Positions 26,263-37,880 are shown, counted from the stretch's first letter. The stretch: DNA of 64,000 bases from Pseudomonas sp. TH31 (GCF_016650815.1 NZ_JAEKEZ010000015.1:231254-295253), one strand, 5' to 3'. Notes: generated by a model not told the origin, from the letters alone. Made by a program: numbers and translations.

Positions 26263-29200
26263 TAGGGTGCTTCGGCCAGCATCATCTCCCTGGCAACCGC
26301 CAATCGATGATTCCCATCTTGAACACTCAAAGTATTATCTCTGTTTATTCTAACTTTGATAGGAGGCAACTCATATCCACCTTTAAATGCTTCTCTAATA
26401 CTCTGAAGACGATCCTCCTTCAGGTCAGTGCGACCCGCTTGAAAACGTTCGAGCTTCGCATATGTTTGATCTGGCAAACCCGTGCGCCATGTTTTTATCT
26501 CGTCAACATTATACATTCTCGGCTGCCAGGGATCATTGGTTGCAAGGCCGTAAAAGAGCCTATCTTCCTTGAATAGATAGGTTTTTTCTCCGCCTGCATC
26601 TGTATGCACGTATATTTCACCATCAAAATCCTCATATAAGTTCTCCCCGTCCTTGCCGAACTTTCCTTGCTTGTCCGGTATGGCAGCCCATTCCTCAGAA
26701 TCTAATTTTTTGGGTGGATTTGAGAGAGGGGCGCCACCCGCTAAGATGTCGCCCGAATTCATCTTGGCCTGCCAGTACCCATCGCGCCAGACGACGTCCA
26801 TGCCCTGAGTGGCTGGAAGCTCCGGATCACGGACGCGTACCGAGCCCCAGCCACCATCGGTATACACCTCATACACCCGCGCGCGCTCAATAATGTACAA
26901 ACCCTCGTCGTTCGCCCTCGTATAAAACTGGCCGGCGAGCCCCGTGCGGGGAGGGCTGGCCTTTGTCAGGTCTGCGGGAGACACGTCGTGGCGCGAAAAC
27001 AGTTCGTTGAGCCGCCCGTCCGGCGTCAGGCCCTTAGTGTGGCTGCGTAAGCGTTCCAAAGCGTCCGCGACGGCAGGCGGGCTGGCCGCCTTGCCGAACT
27101 GGCCGGCGGGCAGGTCGGCCTTAGCCAACGTCTTCACCCCCCGCGACACCGCTTTCGTTAGATCAAGCACATCGAGCTCGTCAAGCGCCAGGAACGCGGT
27201 CTCCATCAGCGCCTCGGTGCTCTTTCCACGCTCCAAGAGCTGTTTTACGTTGGCCGCATCGTTCAGCATCAACGCGCCTGTGCCCACTGCACACGGTGCG
27301 ACCCCTACCCCGCTGGTGGCGACGGTGCACGCCACAGCAACAAGGTACCTCGCGCTCTTGATGATCTCACCCTCGATGACCTCGGCTTTGCTGGTGGTCT
27401 CCTCCGCGGTGTTATCAATGATGTCCCGAAGCTGCTGATCGCAGGCCGCGGTAAAATTACTAACCGGGATGAGCGAAGCGCGAAAACCGCTGGCACTCAG
27501 GCCATTGAGCGCGTTACCCACGATCGTGCGGTCGGCGGCCCGCACACGGTGCTCCACGTCGGTGCGAAACGACTCAGTACCCAGCAAGGCCTTGAATTTT
27601 TCATCGAGACGATAGAGTGATTTACCCTCTGGGGCCCCGGGCATGTAGACGAAGCTCTGTCTCTGAACCGAAGCCGTCCTGTCCGGCGTCTGCGCATAGC
27701 GTTGTGAGAGTACCCACACACCTGGGATCCGCCTCCCGCCAATTGCAAGTTCGCTGAGCTCTGTATTCATGTGTCTCGTGGAACCGGGTAGGTTGCTGAC
27801 CAAACGGTTCAGCCACAGCCCCTCATCGAATCTCACGTCTCTATTGTCAACTGCGGTTTGCACCGCTACGCGCAAGCCCATGATCTGTGTGGCCACGCGA
27901 AGCTTCTGGAACGCGGCATGCTGCTCGTTTTTCGGATCCAACAGTGTTTTTACATGCGCGATGTACGCATCGCCTGTGTAAGTACCCCGTAGGTTGCCTT
28001 CTACCTCTTGCTTGAACTCGGGGGTGTTGAGCTGACGCTGCAGCGCAGGGTTAGAGGCGGTCAGCCGGGCATCTCGTTGGAAATTATTGGTGGTGGAGCT
28101 GTTTCTGGTGCGGTCGAATTCAAAGGGCTTGTCGCCATGGCGGCGATAGCCTTCGAGTACCCAGTCGGTCCAGGTCAGGTTGCGGCCATTGAAGTCGATA
28201 AACACACTATCGGCGTCCACCCTTTGCCCTGGGAGATGCCACCTGACTGGGAAAGCGCGAAGCGCGTGAGCTTGTCGCTCTCCTGGCGCCGCGTGAACTC
28301 GCGCAAAGGGGGCAGGTGTTTATCCGTAAAGGCTTCCAGCTGCGACGCGATGGCGCTTGTTTGAGCTTGCAACAGTTGGGTCGAACCCGGGCTTTGCTCG
28401 CGCAGTTGCCGAGCGCTGACCGTCAGTCGGTCACTGGCCCATTGTTCGAGATGCTCATGAAAGTTGCTGCTGGCGTGGGGCTTGAATACCAGATTGGCAG
28501 CGGTAAAAAGTCCAGGCTTGTCTTTAATCGCTTGAAAATACCTGACCAAGGCGGGACGCTCATTGGGGGCGCCAGCATCAGGGCTTGCTCCTGAAACAAG
28601 GAGCCCGTTTCGGAGGCCTTCAGATTCTGGCGTAGGCGAGTTTGATCCAGATGCTGAAAAAGTTCTTGCCGGGTATTGAACCAGCCCATGCTTTGAGTTT
28701 CGGGCAAGTACAGCACCACGCCATTGTTCGCCCCCTGAGTCTCGTTACGCTCGAACACCCACCAGTTTGTTAGATCCACCGTGACATCCTGGGGGCGGGA
28801 ACCCGTGGACAGGCGGAGCACCCCCGACTGTACGGAGGGATCGTTACGCAGGGCGTCCAGCACAATACTCGCGCCGTTGAGAGGAGCGCCCTGACCCGAC
28901 AGATAGCCCTTGGCCTTAGCCTCCAGAAGGTCTTTGTGCAACTCCAAATTCAGACTCTGAGCGTAGAGTGTCTTGAGCGGCTCGTGTTGCGTGGTCCGGT
29001 CCGTCACCACCTCGTCAAGCTGCGGCCAAGCACCCGAGCCATGCAGGAAGCTCAGCACGGACTGTTGCTGCGCCCCCGTCAGGCTCTGCTGTTGGGTAAT
29101 CGGGTCATTCAGACTGACCGTGGCCGTGTTGAGATCAAGCCCCGGCACGGCCGCGACCATGCTGGCCTGCGGCAGGGGAAAATTCGTCGTGATGGGCACC

Positions 29201-31144
29201 CGCAGCGACCCCAGTGACACGCTGCTGTTGAGGCTCACGTCATATTGATAAGGATGACCAGGCAGCTGCTGTTCAGCCCAGTAGGACTGCGCACGGTCAA
29301 GCCACAGCCTCTGGGGGCTGGTCAGGGCCTTGCTAAACGCTTGGTCGGCGGCGCGCGAGTCGTAGACATAAGTCGCCCATAGTTTCTGTTCGCTTTGCGG
29401 TAGTCTCTCGACCCACGTCATAGTGGGGTCGGCGCTCCAGAGTGGTTGGAGGGCATCAAACAACAGCTCCTCCTTGGAGGGCTGCGCCCGCTGCTGGACG
29501 TGCTCCACGGCGGCGACCACCTCCCGGACCGACACCGGCCCCAGGTCGGGGATAATGGTGTCGCTGCCAGGCGTCGCGCTGCGTTTGGCGCGCGCCCCGG
29601 CCACAGCGCCCTCTTTCACCCCTGTGCTCCCCAGGTCCTGCTGTAACAGGGCTTGAGCTTCCTCCATCATGGCCTCGCCGCCCTTAGCGACCACGGCGGT
29701 GAGGGCGTCCAGGGTGGAGCCCCAGGACCCGTCGACCTGCGCGTGGACCGTCTGGGCCAGAGTGCTGAGGATGGCCTGCTCGCGGCCAGTGAGCGGCTGC
29801 GCCGCAAGGGGCTCGGCGGGGAATAAGTGCTGATAAAGCGCTTGCGCGCCTTGGTAGCCGGCATAGGCAACGCCGCCCGCAACTGCCCCCGCCACTAACA
29901 GGGGCGGGATAGGTCGTATGCGCCCTTCGACTACTGCCGCGCCCACTGCCGCGTCTATAACCGCCGCCCCAGCGGCCCGGACCTGCGCAATAAATGGTGT
30001 GCTTTCCAGCTCCATACTGAGATTCGGGTCGTAAGGAGATTCCGCATCATCAGCCGCCACCCCTGGCAGCCTGAAGCCGGCGGTGAGGTGCTGCGTTGGG
30101 ATTCCGGGAGCATCGTCTGTCAGGCCACCGGCGCGCACCTGGAGGACATTCAAGGCTTGCCGGACCGTATCAGGCAGGCCCTCGCTGGCGGCCTGGGGGG
30201 ATTGGACCCCGACGGTAGGCCCCTATCAGACGCAACGGGGGCTCTGCTCCGCCAGTGCCGCGCCCGGCCTGAACGGGCGGCTGCGCGGGAAGCTTCGGCG
30301 GTTTTTCGACTTCCGCAGGAAAGGGAAACGCCGACATCGTGTATAACGCCACTGCCAGCCGCTGGGCCAGGGTGTTATGCCGCAACGGCGCAAAAAGCGC
30401 TCCGCCAGGGGTTTCTGCTGGGCCCGGACGCAGATCCGGGCCCAGTGCTGTCGATCGCCAGGCTGCTGCTTCGGCACGGCTGCCCGTGCCCCAGTCGACC
30501 CCTTCCTGTTCCTCCTGGTGACCATTGAGTACCTCGGGCGCCAAATGCTTCAGCGTCTGCCGCAACGACTCGATGTGCTGTTCAAGCGCCTCAGACACCG
30601 GCCTGGCGTTTTGTTCGTACTCCTCCAACCGATCACCGAACAGTTTCTTTTCGTAGCGTGACAGGTTTGGCCCGCCCTGCTCCGCACGTCTCAACAGACC
30701 TTCAACCTGATGCAGCAGGGCATCGCTATCCTGCTGCACGGCCAAAGCCGTGGCGATGGGCGCGCCGAGGGCGACAGCCTGCAGACAAAGCTCGGTGGGT
30801 TCGGCGCCATGTTCCACGACGGCCGTGGCGCTAGCCTGGATAAGCGCGTAAGCCTCCCTGACCATCCCCTCGGTGCACTTATGCAGCTCCTGGCACGCGG
30901 CAAAAGTACGGGCCAGCGCACTGGAGGGCCCCACGCGCGGCGCCTCTACAGGTGCGGCCTGAGCACTGGCCGATAACGGGAGGGAAACGCCTGATCTGAG
31001 CTGCGGTGGGAGCATGATTAAATTCCGTGTCAATGACCCGTAGGCCGAAGAGGGGCGTTGCTGCATGCGAGAATACTGACGCGCAATGGCCCTTTCCCTT
31101 GGGAATTTACGCCGCTGCCAGGCGTTGATGCATGAAAAGCCCAT
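26247..31144 (-). pseudogene. Very large DUF6543 (dermonecrotic toxin N-terminal) protein with ParB-like C-terminal segment; frame-broken and IS-truncated
   Basis: Three adjacent frames join into one chain of about 1,600 residues once three length errors are allowed: near 30195-30210 (one base too many), at GGGGG 28565-28569 and at 28231-28233 (one base short each). The middle (about residues 600-1,100) has the pattern of Pseudomonas dermonecrotic-toxin-like proteins: SPQRLWLDRAQ, VDADSVFIDFNGRNLTW, LVLEGY-type strings, QSFVYMPGAPEGKSLYRL. A hydrophobic pair near residue 330 precedes it. The end (LPPIKVRINRDNTLSVQDGNHRLAVA) looks like the ParB/sulfiredoxin fold with its GNHR motif. The last four residues and stop are encoded by the IS3 terminus (26247-26261), so the native end is lost. 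Two starts possible (31144, 31015). Candidate T3SS effector or polymorphic toxin by location only. Confidence 0.75.
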
Positions 31145-31324
31145 GGATCTTATGGAAACTGAATCGTTTTCCTTTTTTGGCTGATCTCTGAATGGCGTCG
31201 GTCAGCGCATCCATTGTGATAACGGCATTGTCAGGTTGTTGAGCTCAGGATGTATTAGGCAGCGTGAAGGAAAATTAGGCGGCGAGTTCGCCCGCATAAT
31301 CACACCTATGTAGTGGTCTAATGA

Positions 31325-31579
31325 ATCTATAGTCACCCCCATTTTTACAATGCTGATTAACAGGTGAAGTGGTTGGCTTGCTTATATCTATCCGGCGTCT
31401 GTATGAGGCATGCCCCGCGCCATGATGAGAGTCGCGCCTGGCAATCCTGAAAACCGGAACGGCTTCTAAAGCCGTTTCATAAGTCAGGTTCTTCGCCAGG
31501 CCGGTGTGCCGTTCACGTCATCCATTTTTCAGCTATCGCAAACCTGAAGGTGCCTCGTGGTACTGCAACAACAGTAGGG
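31325..31579 (-). ncRNA. Possible bridge-RNA-coding end of the IS110/IS1111-type element
   Basis: The 255-bp non-coding segment downstream of the transposase in copy 2. In IS1111-type members of the IS110 family (those with subterminal inverted repeats, as here) the guide or bridge RNA is encoded on this side of the transposase gene. The segment contains several potential stems (for example around AAAACCGGAACGG...CCGTTT, 31450-31480). Purely positional inference; the loops matching target and donor were not resolved by eye. Confidence 0.35.
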
Positions 31580-32623
31580 TCAGGCCGCCATGGCGTCTGA
31601 CCCTGCTTCAAACACTGTGTGGTGAGCAGATAGTGCCCAGGCAATTCGCGCCAGTTTATTGGCCAGAGCGCACGCCACGACATTGGAGTGTCGTCGCTGA
31701 AGCCATGAGCGCACCCAATCAGCCAGTGCCCCTTTTTGACTATCGAGCCTTTGCATATAAACCCTGGCGCACTGTACCAACAGACATCTGAGGCTCTTGT
31801 CTCCTCGCGTGCTGATCCCCTTCAAGTTAGACCTGCCTCCCGTGCTGTACTGTCTGGGAACCAACCCTATGGACGCGGCGAAGTCACGACTGCATCCGAA
31901 TTGCTTGCCGTCTCCCATTTCGACAGCCAGCAGGCTGGCGGTGATCGGGCCGACGGGCATACTCAGCAAACGACTGCCCAGATCATCGTCAGCCAGTTGG
32001 CCAGCCATCTGAATATCAATCTGCGTGATTTGCTCATCCAGGTAGCCGAAGTGTGCGTGCAACCGCTGCAACAATGTGCGGAGCCGTATCGGTAACTCAT
32101 GCTCGGCCAGAACGCTAGGCAGACGTTTTATGACCGTCCGCCCAAGAGGCAGGCTGATGCCGAACTCCAGCAGGAAGCCATGGAGTTGATTGATTGTTTT
32201 GGTGCGGTCACGCACCAGCGACTCACGCATGCGATGCAGTACTGAGAGCGTTTGCTGGGCCTCAGTTTTAGGCGAGACAAATCGCATCGAAGGGCGTGAG
32301 GCGGCTTCACAGATCGCCTCGGCGTCAACGAAATCATTTTTGTTACTTTTAACGAAAGGCCGAACAAACTGCGGGGATATCAGTTTGGTTACATGTCCCA
32401 TGGTCGCCAGTTCGCGGGCAACGAAATGAGAACCAGCGCAGGCTTCCATCACGACAGTACAAGTGGGGCAGTTGCCGAAAAAACGCATCATCTGCACGCC
32501 CGAGAGCTTCTTGCGAAACATCTCTCGACCCGATACGTCCTGGCCGTGCAAGTGGAAAGTGGAAAGTGGAAAGTGGAAAGTGTGTTTGCCGAGATCGATA
32601 CCGACCAGTGCCAATTCGCTCAT
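31580..32623 (-). CDS. IS110-family transposase, full length, with 4-copy heptamer repeat
   Basis: 347-residue transposase. RuvC-like DEDD residues lie in GIDLGKH, VMEACAGSHF and KNDFVDAEAICEA; the C-terminal Tnp domain has LLSMPVGPITASLLAVEMGD and GLVPRQYSTGG with the catalytic Ser. Full C-terminus (WVRSWLQRRHSNVVACALANK split from the next ALSAHH). Ribosome site GGAGG before ATG 32623. Four tandem TTTCCAC units (32552-32579) follow HTF and add FPLSTFH once to an ancestral single-copy sequence, in frame. Most likely active copy in the window. Confidence 0.92.
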   Translation of the reverse strand: MSELALVGIDLGKHTFHFPLSTFHLHGQDVSGREMFRKKLSGVQMMRFFGNCPTCTVVMEACAGSHFVARELATMGHVTKLISPQFVRPFVKSNKNDFVDAEAICEAASRPSMRFVSPKTEAQQTLSVLHRMRESLVRDRTKTINQLHGFLLEFGISLPLGRTVIKRLPSVLAEHELPIRLRTLLQRLHAHFGYLDEQITQIDIQMAGQLADDDLGSRLLSMPVGPITASLLAVEMGDGKQFGCSRDFAASIGLVPRQYSTGGRSNLKGISTRGDKSLRCLLVQCARVYMQRLDSQKGALADWVRSWLQRRHSNVVACALANKLARIAWALSAHHTVFEAGSDAMAA

Positions 32624-32742
32624 GATGATGGCCTCCAAAATAAAACACCCTGCGAAAGCGTAGCCCTCGTAGGGTGTGGGGGTGACCATCTCATTACCGG
32701 ACACCCATTTAGGCGAGAATGCTCGCCAGATCGAGGTGTCAG

Positions 32743-33006
32743 ATGACCAAACAATGCCGCTCCTTTACTGCTGAATTCAAACGCGAGGCTGCCGACCTCG
32801 TGCTCAAGCAAAACTACAGCTACATCGAAGCCAGCCGTTCACTCGGCATTGGTGAGTCAGCGCTGCACCGCTGGGTTGACCAGGTTCAGAAAGAGCACCA
32901 AGGCATCACTCCGCAGAGCAAGGCGCTGACCCCGGAGCAGCAGAAAATCCAGGAACTGGAAGCCCGGATCGCCCGCATTGAGCGGGAAAAATCGATATTA
33001 AAAAAT
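32743..33006 (+). pseudogene. IS3-family OrfA, 3'-interrupted
   Basis: Helix-turn-helix OrfA starting MTKQCRSFTAEFKREAADL with the leucine-zipper-like IQELEARIARIEREKSIL, nearly identical to the intact OrfA at 46305-46613. It is cut at the A-run that normally carries the -1 frameshift signal into OrfB, by the mini-IS110 at 33007. Confidence 0.85.
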
Positions 33007-33173
33007 CTATGGTCGCCCCCGTTTTTTCTATGGTCACCCCCGTTTTTGCAATGCTGATTAGTGGGCGAAGTGCTTGGCTTGCTTAAATCTATCCGGCGTC
33101 TATTGGGTGAGTCACCCGCGCCATGATGAGAGTCGCGCCTGACGATCCTGAAAAGGGGGTGACCATCTCATTA
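33007..33173. mobile_element. Mini-IS110 (internally deleted, non-autonomous) remnant
   Basis: About 165 bp that begins TCTATGGTCGCCCCCGTTTT, repeats that start once more, and ends GGGGGTGACCATCTCATTA, i.e. both ends of the IS110-type element with almost the whole interior missing. The interior keeps the segment that in copy 2 lies downstream of the transposase (CAATGCTGATTA..., then CGCCATGATGAGAGTCGCGCC). It sits exactly between AAAAAA and GGCTACCGCG of the IS3 frameshift region. Confidence 0.75.
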
Positions 33174-33980
33174 GGCTACCGCGCTCTTGATATCGGAAGA
33201 TCATGAGCGTACGCGCAGATCAATCAGCTAAGCGCCCATGAGCCGATTGATTGGCTGTGCAACGTGTTTGAAATCAACCGCTCAAGTTACTACGCCCACC
33301 GCCTCAGACGTCGGACTCCTGATGTTGAACGGCTTCGGTTGCGCAGTTGGGTGAGCGAGTTGTTTTCACAAAGTCGCAGTGTTGCCGGCAGTCGTAGCAT
33401 TCCCTCGTTGATGCGTGACGATGGTGAGCAACTCGGTCAGTTCAAAGTGCGCAGCTTGATGCGTGAGCTTGACCTCGTGAGCAAACAACCAGGTTCTCAT
33501 GCCTATAAACGAGCCACGATTGAACGGCCGGATATCCCGAACGTCTTGAATCGGGAGTTCGATGTCCCAGCACCCAATCAGGTGTGGTGCGGCGATATCA
33601 CCTACATTTGGGCCCAGGGGAAATGGCACTATCTGGCGGTCGTGCTGGGACTTTGCGCGCGTCGGATGGTGGGCTGGGCGTTGTCGGAAAAGCCGGACGC
33701 CGAGCTGGTTATCAAGGCGCTGGATATGGCCTACGAACAACGTGGAAGGCCTAAGGGCCTGCTGTTTCACTCGGATCAAGGGTCGCAGGGCGGGTTCAAC
33801 CGGTCGTCGCAACACCTTTGATCGAGGTGCTTATGGGACAACGCGCCGATGGAGCGCGTGTTCCGCAGCTTGAAAACTGAAGGGATACCGACCCAAGAGC
33901 CCGGCGCGATATCAGCCATTTCTTGATGCATCGATACAACTGGATTCGACCCCATCAATTCAACGGTAGACTGGCGCCAG
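33174..33980 (+). pseudogene. IS3-family OrfB, decayed
   Basis: Copy of the integrase-type OrfB seen intact at 45451-46296. Open from 33264 ([20 protein letters not shown]) to HSDQGSQ near 33785, then out of frame with about 30 residues lost around the second catalytic Asp-to-Glu region. The tail [11 protein letters not shown] and RPHQFNG persists in other frames up to 33975. Not functional. Confidence 0.85.
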
Positions 33981-34005
33981 CTCGGGATTAGTTGACCACT
34001 ACAAG

Positions 34006-37000
34006 CTACACCGTGCCTTGCACCAAGCGAAGCTCCAGCGCATGTAGATAGCCAAGAACCTGCTCGACTTGATTTCGACAGGGCACTTCAACTCCACCAA
34101 CCGCAATACGTTCAAGTTCGACACACGCATCAATCAATTCTTGGTTTCCAGTCATTTGCGCACCGCCACGGATTTTATGAGCGATCTTGACTAGCCCTTC
34201 CCAATCGTTCTCCTGACTCAGTCGATTAAGGTTGACAGCGTCCTCACGATGGGTTCGTACAATCTCGTCGACCAAGGGCGCATAGGACTCCGGGCTCAGC
34301 AGCCTGATTCGTTCAAGGTCGCCTCCTCTTGTGGTCATGGCCGCTAGTACGCGCCGTTCGACGGTCTGAGCCACCTCATCGACCAGCGCAGCAAGCATAT
34401 CGATACCAACGGGCTTGAACAGACAGCGAGTCATACCTGCGTCCAGGCATCGCTCGGCGATTTCTGATTGCGCATTGGCCGTCAGGCCAAAAATTGGATG
34501 CATACGCACGGCCTTTTGCTGCTCGGTCTCTCGCATATGACGAGTCAGCTCATAGCCATCCATATGAGGCATGCTGCAGTCCGTGATAGTCAGGTCAAAC
34601 GCAGGCTCCGCCCGCATCCACTGAGCCAAAGCAGCTTCACCATCATCACAGGGCACGGCCTCGTGCCCCAGATACTCCAGTTGCCGACACAGCAACAGGC
34701 GGTTTGGCGCATGATCCTCAACCACCAGAATCCTGAGTTTATGCCCCGACTGCGGTGCTACATCACGCGTTTCGTTAGAATGATCGATGTCGACTAACTG
34801 AGCGTCGAGCACCAGTGTGAAACGTGAGCCAAGACCAAGTTGGCTATCGACGCTGAGTTGCGCCCCCAAAAGGTTGGCCAGACAGGCGCAAATACTTAAT
34901 CCCAGGCCCGTACCAACAGCACGATGGGCTTGCGGATCTGCCTGAACGAAGGGTTCGAATATTTCCTGGCGCTGTGTTTCGCTAAGGCCTTTGCCTGTAT
35001 CACTGACCTGGATTGCGAAACGTGCTCGCCCTTCGACCGGCGCCCCTGGGAGTTCACGCAAGAGCAACTGAACGCTGCCCTGCTCGGTGAACTTGATGGC
35101 ATTGCTTATAAGGTTCGATACCACCTGGTTGAGCATCAACGCATCGATCATGACGCCATTGTGTTGAACCTCGGTGACCAGACGGAAATCCAGATTTTTT
35201 ACGCGCATTGGTCTCGAACAATCGGTAAATAGACTGAGTCATTTCAGTTAGATGAGTCGGTCGCGGCAAGGGCGTCATCGCGCCAGCCTCGATTTTGGAC
35301 AGGTCCAGAATATCCCCGATCAACGACAGCAATGACTGTGCCGACTGATGGGCCACCTCAAGGCTTTCCTCGACCTCGGCAGCAGTACCACCTCGCATGC
35401 GCAGCAGTTCGATCAGGCCGATCAAAGCACTGATGGGAGTACGAATCTCATGACTCATACTGGCCAGGAATACCGACTTGGAGCGATTGGCGTCAGTGGC
35501 CGCTTCCTTGGCCAGGCGTAACTGTTCTATCAGTTGCGAGCGCTCGGTAATGTCGAGCCAGCCACCAATCACACCAATGTATTGGCCAGCGCTGTTCAGG
35601 AACGGCAGTATCCAGTGGTAAACCCGATAATGCTGTCCCTGAAGCTCAACATCCATGTCGGCAAATGTCGCTTGACCATGCTCTAGTGCATCCAGATAGG
35701 TCTGATGGTAACGAGCGCTCACTTCAACGCCGGCAACGTCGCTCTCCAACAGAGTTCTACCGATTACCGCCTCTCGGGAGATGTTGAAAAAGTCCAGATA
35801 GGCGCGATTGCAGTCCGCCAATCGGCCTTCACTGTCCCGCACATAAAGTGCCAGAGGCGCGCCATCGATCAGCGTTCGGGTGAATTGCAGTTGGTCTTCA
35901 AGGGCCTGCTCAGCTTTTTGACGTTTCTGGACCTGGATTCGCAAATAGTAATTCCAGAGCACAAATACCAGAACGAACAGGATCGCCGCCACAATTACGG
36001 TATAAACCACGTCTTTATAGGTACTCCAGGAGCTGGCCACTGCAGGAGGCTCGTGAACCCGCCACCGGTCGGTCATCGCCTTGAACTCATCCGGCCTGAT
36101 TTCGAGGAGTGCGGCGTTGACAATGTCTTTGAGTATCTGGTGATTGGGCCCCACTGCCATGGCGACTCTTGCCGGACGGGGTCCTATAACCGAGGCAATA
36201 TGTAAATCAGCCTGGAAATGGTGATTGATGAAATAGTCGGCACCGAACTGAGTGTGTACCGTGCCATCCACCTCTCCGGCAGCCAGCATTTCAAGGCCTT
36301 GGGTAGCATTCTGCGCCGTAACTTGAATGATATTAGGGAACTGCTTCTGGATCGTGAAAGACAGCGGACTCCCCCAGGGCAAGGCTAGGCGCAAGCCGTT
36401 CAGCTCATCCAGACTTCGAATACCAGCTTCGTTACGCCGGGTCACCACTACAAATGGGCTGATCATGTAAGGGCGCGTGTATTGATTGGGCTCCAGGCGA
36501 AAGTCGCCAACGCTCAAAGCTGCGATCAAATCCACTTTGCGGTCTTGCAGCTTCTTGACCATATCGCTGACGCTGTCGCTACGAACAACTTCGAACTCTA
36601 GTCCCGTCAATCGCTCGATCAATTTCAGCATGTCGGCACTGAGCCCGTTTAGCCGATTCTTATCATCGAAGAAAGTCAACGGTGCATAGGCATCAGCCAC
36701 TACTACTTTAAGTTTTGGGTGCTCGGCGATCCAAGCCATTTGCTCAGGAGTCAGGTCCAACGACTTGCGGGCAATCACGAAGTTGTTGCTGAGCGCCCAA
36801 TTTGAAGTGATCCGCAGCATATCGGCCACCGGAATCGCCGCCAGTGACTGATTGACGGCCTCCAGCAACAATGGAAGCCGCGTACTGACAGCGAAGTTGA
36901 TGTCAGCCACGCCGCTAGCCCCGGTATCGGCGGTGATATACAGATCATTGCGATAGAAGCTCGAAAGAAGGAATTCCGCCGTTACCGCATTGGTGCGAAA

Positions 37001-37624
37001 GGCATCAACCTGGTCATAAGCCAAAGCCGCGAGGGCATTCAGATGATTGACATAAGGGATCAGTGTGCTTTTCGGATACTGATCTTGTATGCGCTTGATG
37101 TGTGAATCGGTCGTGCCGATATACGCCAGACGTTCAACACCCATATCAGGTTTGAAGTTGTCGTTGATGCGGCGAATGATCACCTTATGATTCAGCAGAT
37201 AGGGCTTGCTGGCCTTAAAGACAGGGTTGTCAGCGTCCGTGACATCGTTCAGGGCCAGCATATCGATCTCGCCTCTTGCCATAGCTTGCAGTGCTTGGGT
37301 CCGGTCTTCAAAACGCAGCATTTGCACAGGCACCCCCAAGGTATCCTGCAACAGCCCCAGCAAGTCCGCGGTAACCCCTTCAAAACTGTTCGGCTCGAAA
37401 CCAATATGCAATGGAGGGCGCGCCCCCCCCCAAAAAGCAACACGGACAGATGGCCAGCGATCGAGCCAAGACTGAGTCTTGGCGTCGAACGTCACATGAG
37501 GAGCAGTTAACGGGGTGTGCACTTGGAGTTTTACTTCACTTTCGCCAAGAGCTAGCTGGGAAACAGCTGACAGCCACAGTAGGCAAATGGAAATAATACA
37601 ACGGCTAACAGGTAGTATCTTCAA
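34006..37624 (-). pseudogene. BvgS-like hybrid sensor kinase, with one frame break
   Basis: About 1,206 residues after repair. Signal peptide (1-26), two periplasmic Venus-flytrap (SBP_bac_3) domains (about 50-275 and 295-525), membrane helix (about 543-565, VVYTVIVAAILFVLVFVLWN), PAS (about 595-705), HisKA with SMSHEIRTPISAL, HATPase with NAIKFTEQG and GTGLGLSICACL, receiver with Asp in TITDCSMPHMDG, and Hpt with His in IAHKIRGGAQ. The break is in the A6/T6 run at 35196-35201 (one base extra, or two missing), between kinase and ATPase domains. This is the BvgS/EvgS architecture. No regulator is adjacent; the BvgA-like regulator at 60029-60654 is a conceivable partner. The IS3 end begins 3 bp after its stop. 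Confidence 0.9.
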
Positions 37625-37697
37625 GGTGTTCTTTATCCGTTGAGAACGATGGAGTTCGCCCCTGGAGCGTGCGGCACAGGAGGATTCGGTAGCTTAT

Positions 37698-37802
37698 ATC
37701 GATTCGCCACGGACCGAGTTAAAACCTCTAAGGATGGTCTGAAGTAGCCATGCGTTTCTGGCTGACTTCGGCCTCCGCCGATTTTGACAGTGGCGAATCG
37801 AT
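37698..37802. repeat. Perfect 13-bp inverted repeat, 79 bp apart
   Basis: ATCGATTCGCCAC at 37698-37710 is exactly inverted at 37790-37802. The pair lies 75-180 bp upstream of the BvgS-like start. It could be the ends of a small non-autonomous element or a regulatory structure of that gene; neither is proven. Confidence 0.6.
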
Positions 37803-37880
37803 CCAAAACGCTCAGATCACTCACTCATTCCTATCTTTTTAGCCGCTGCGAGCACCTCGCGGCGGCTATTCCCCACATTA

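Larger units (their letters stand above)
31309..34003. mobile_element. Nested element: IS3-family copy interrupted by IS110 copy 2 and by a mini-IS110
   Basis: The outer element runs from TGTAGTGGTCTAATGA at 31309 to the inverted end TTAGTTGACCACTACA at 34003. At its left end an IS110-family element (about 31325-32696) is inserted at the same place as in copy 1. Between its orfA and orfB lies a ~165-bp piece with both IS110 ends. I see no target duplication for the outer IS3. Its right end abuts the stop of the BvgS-like gene. Confidence 0.85.
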
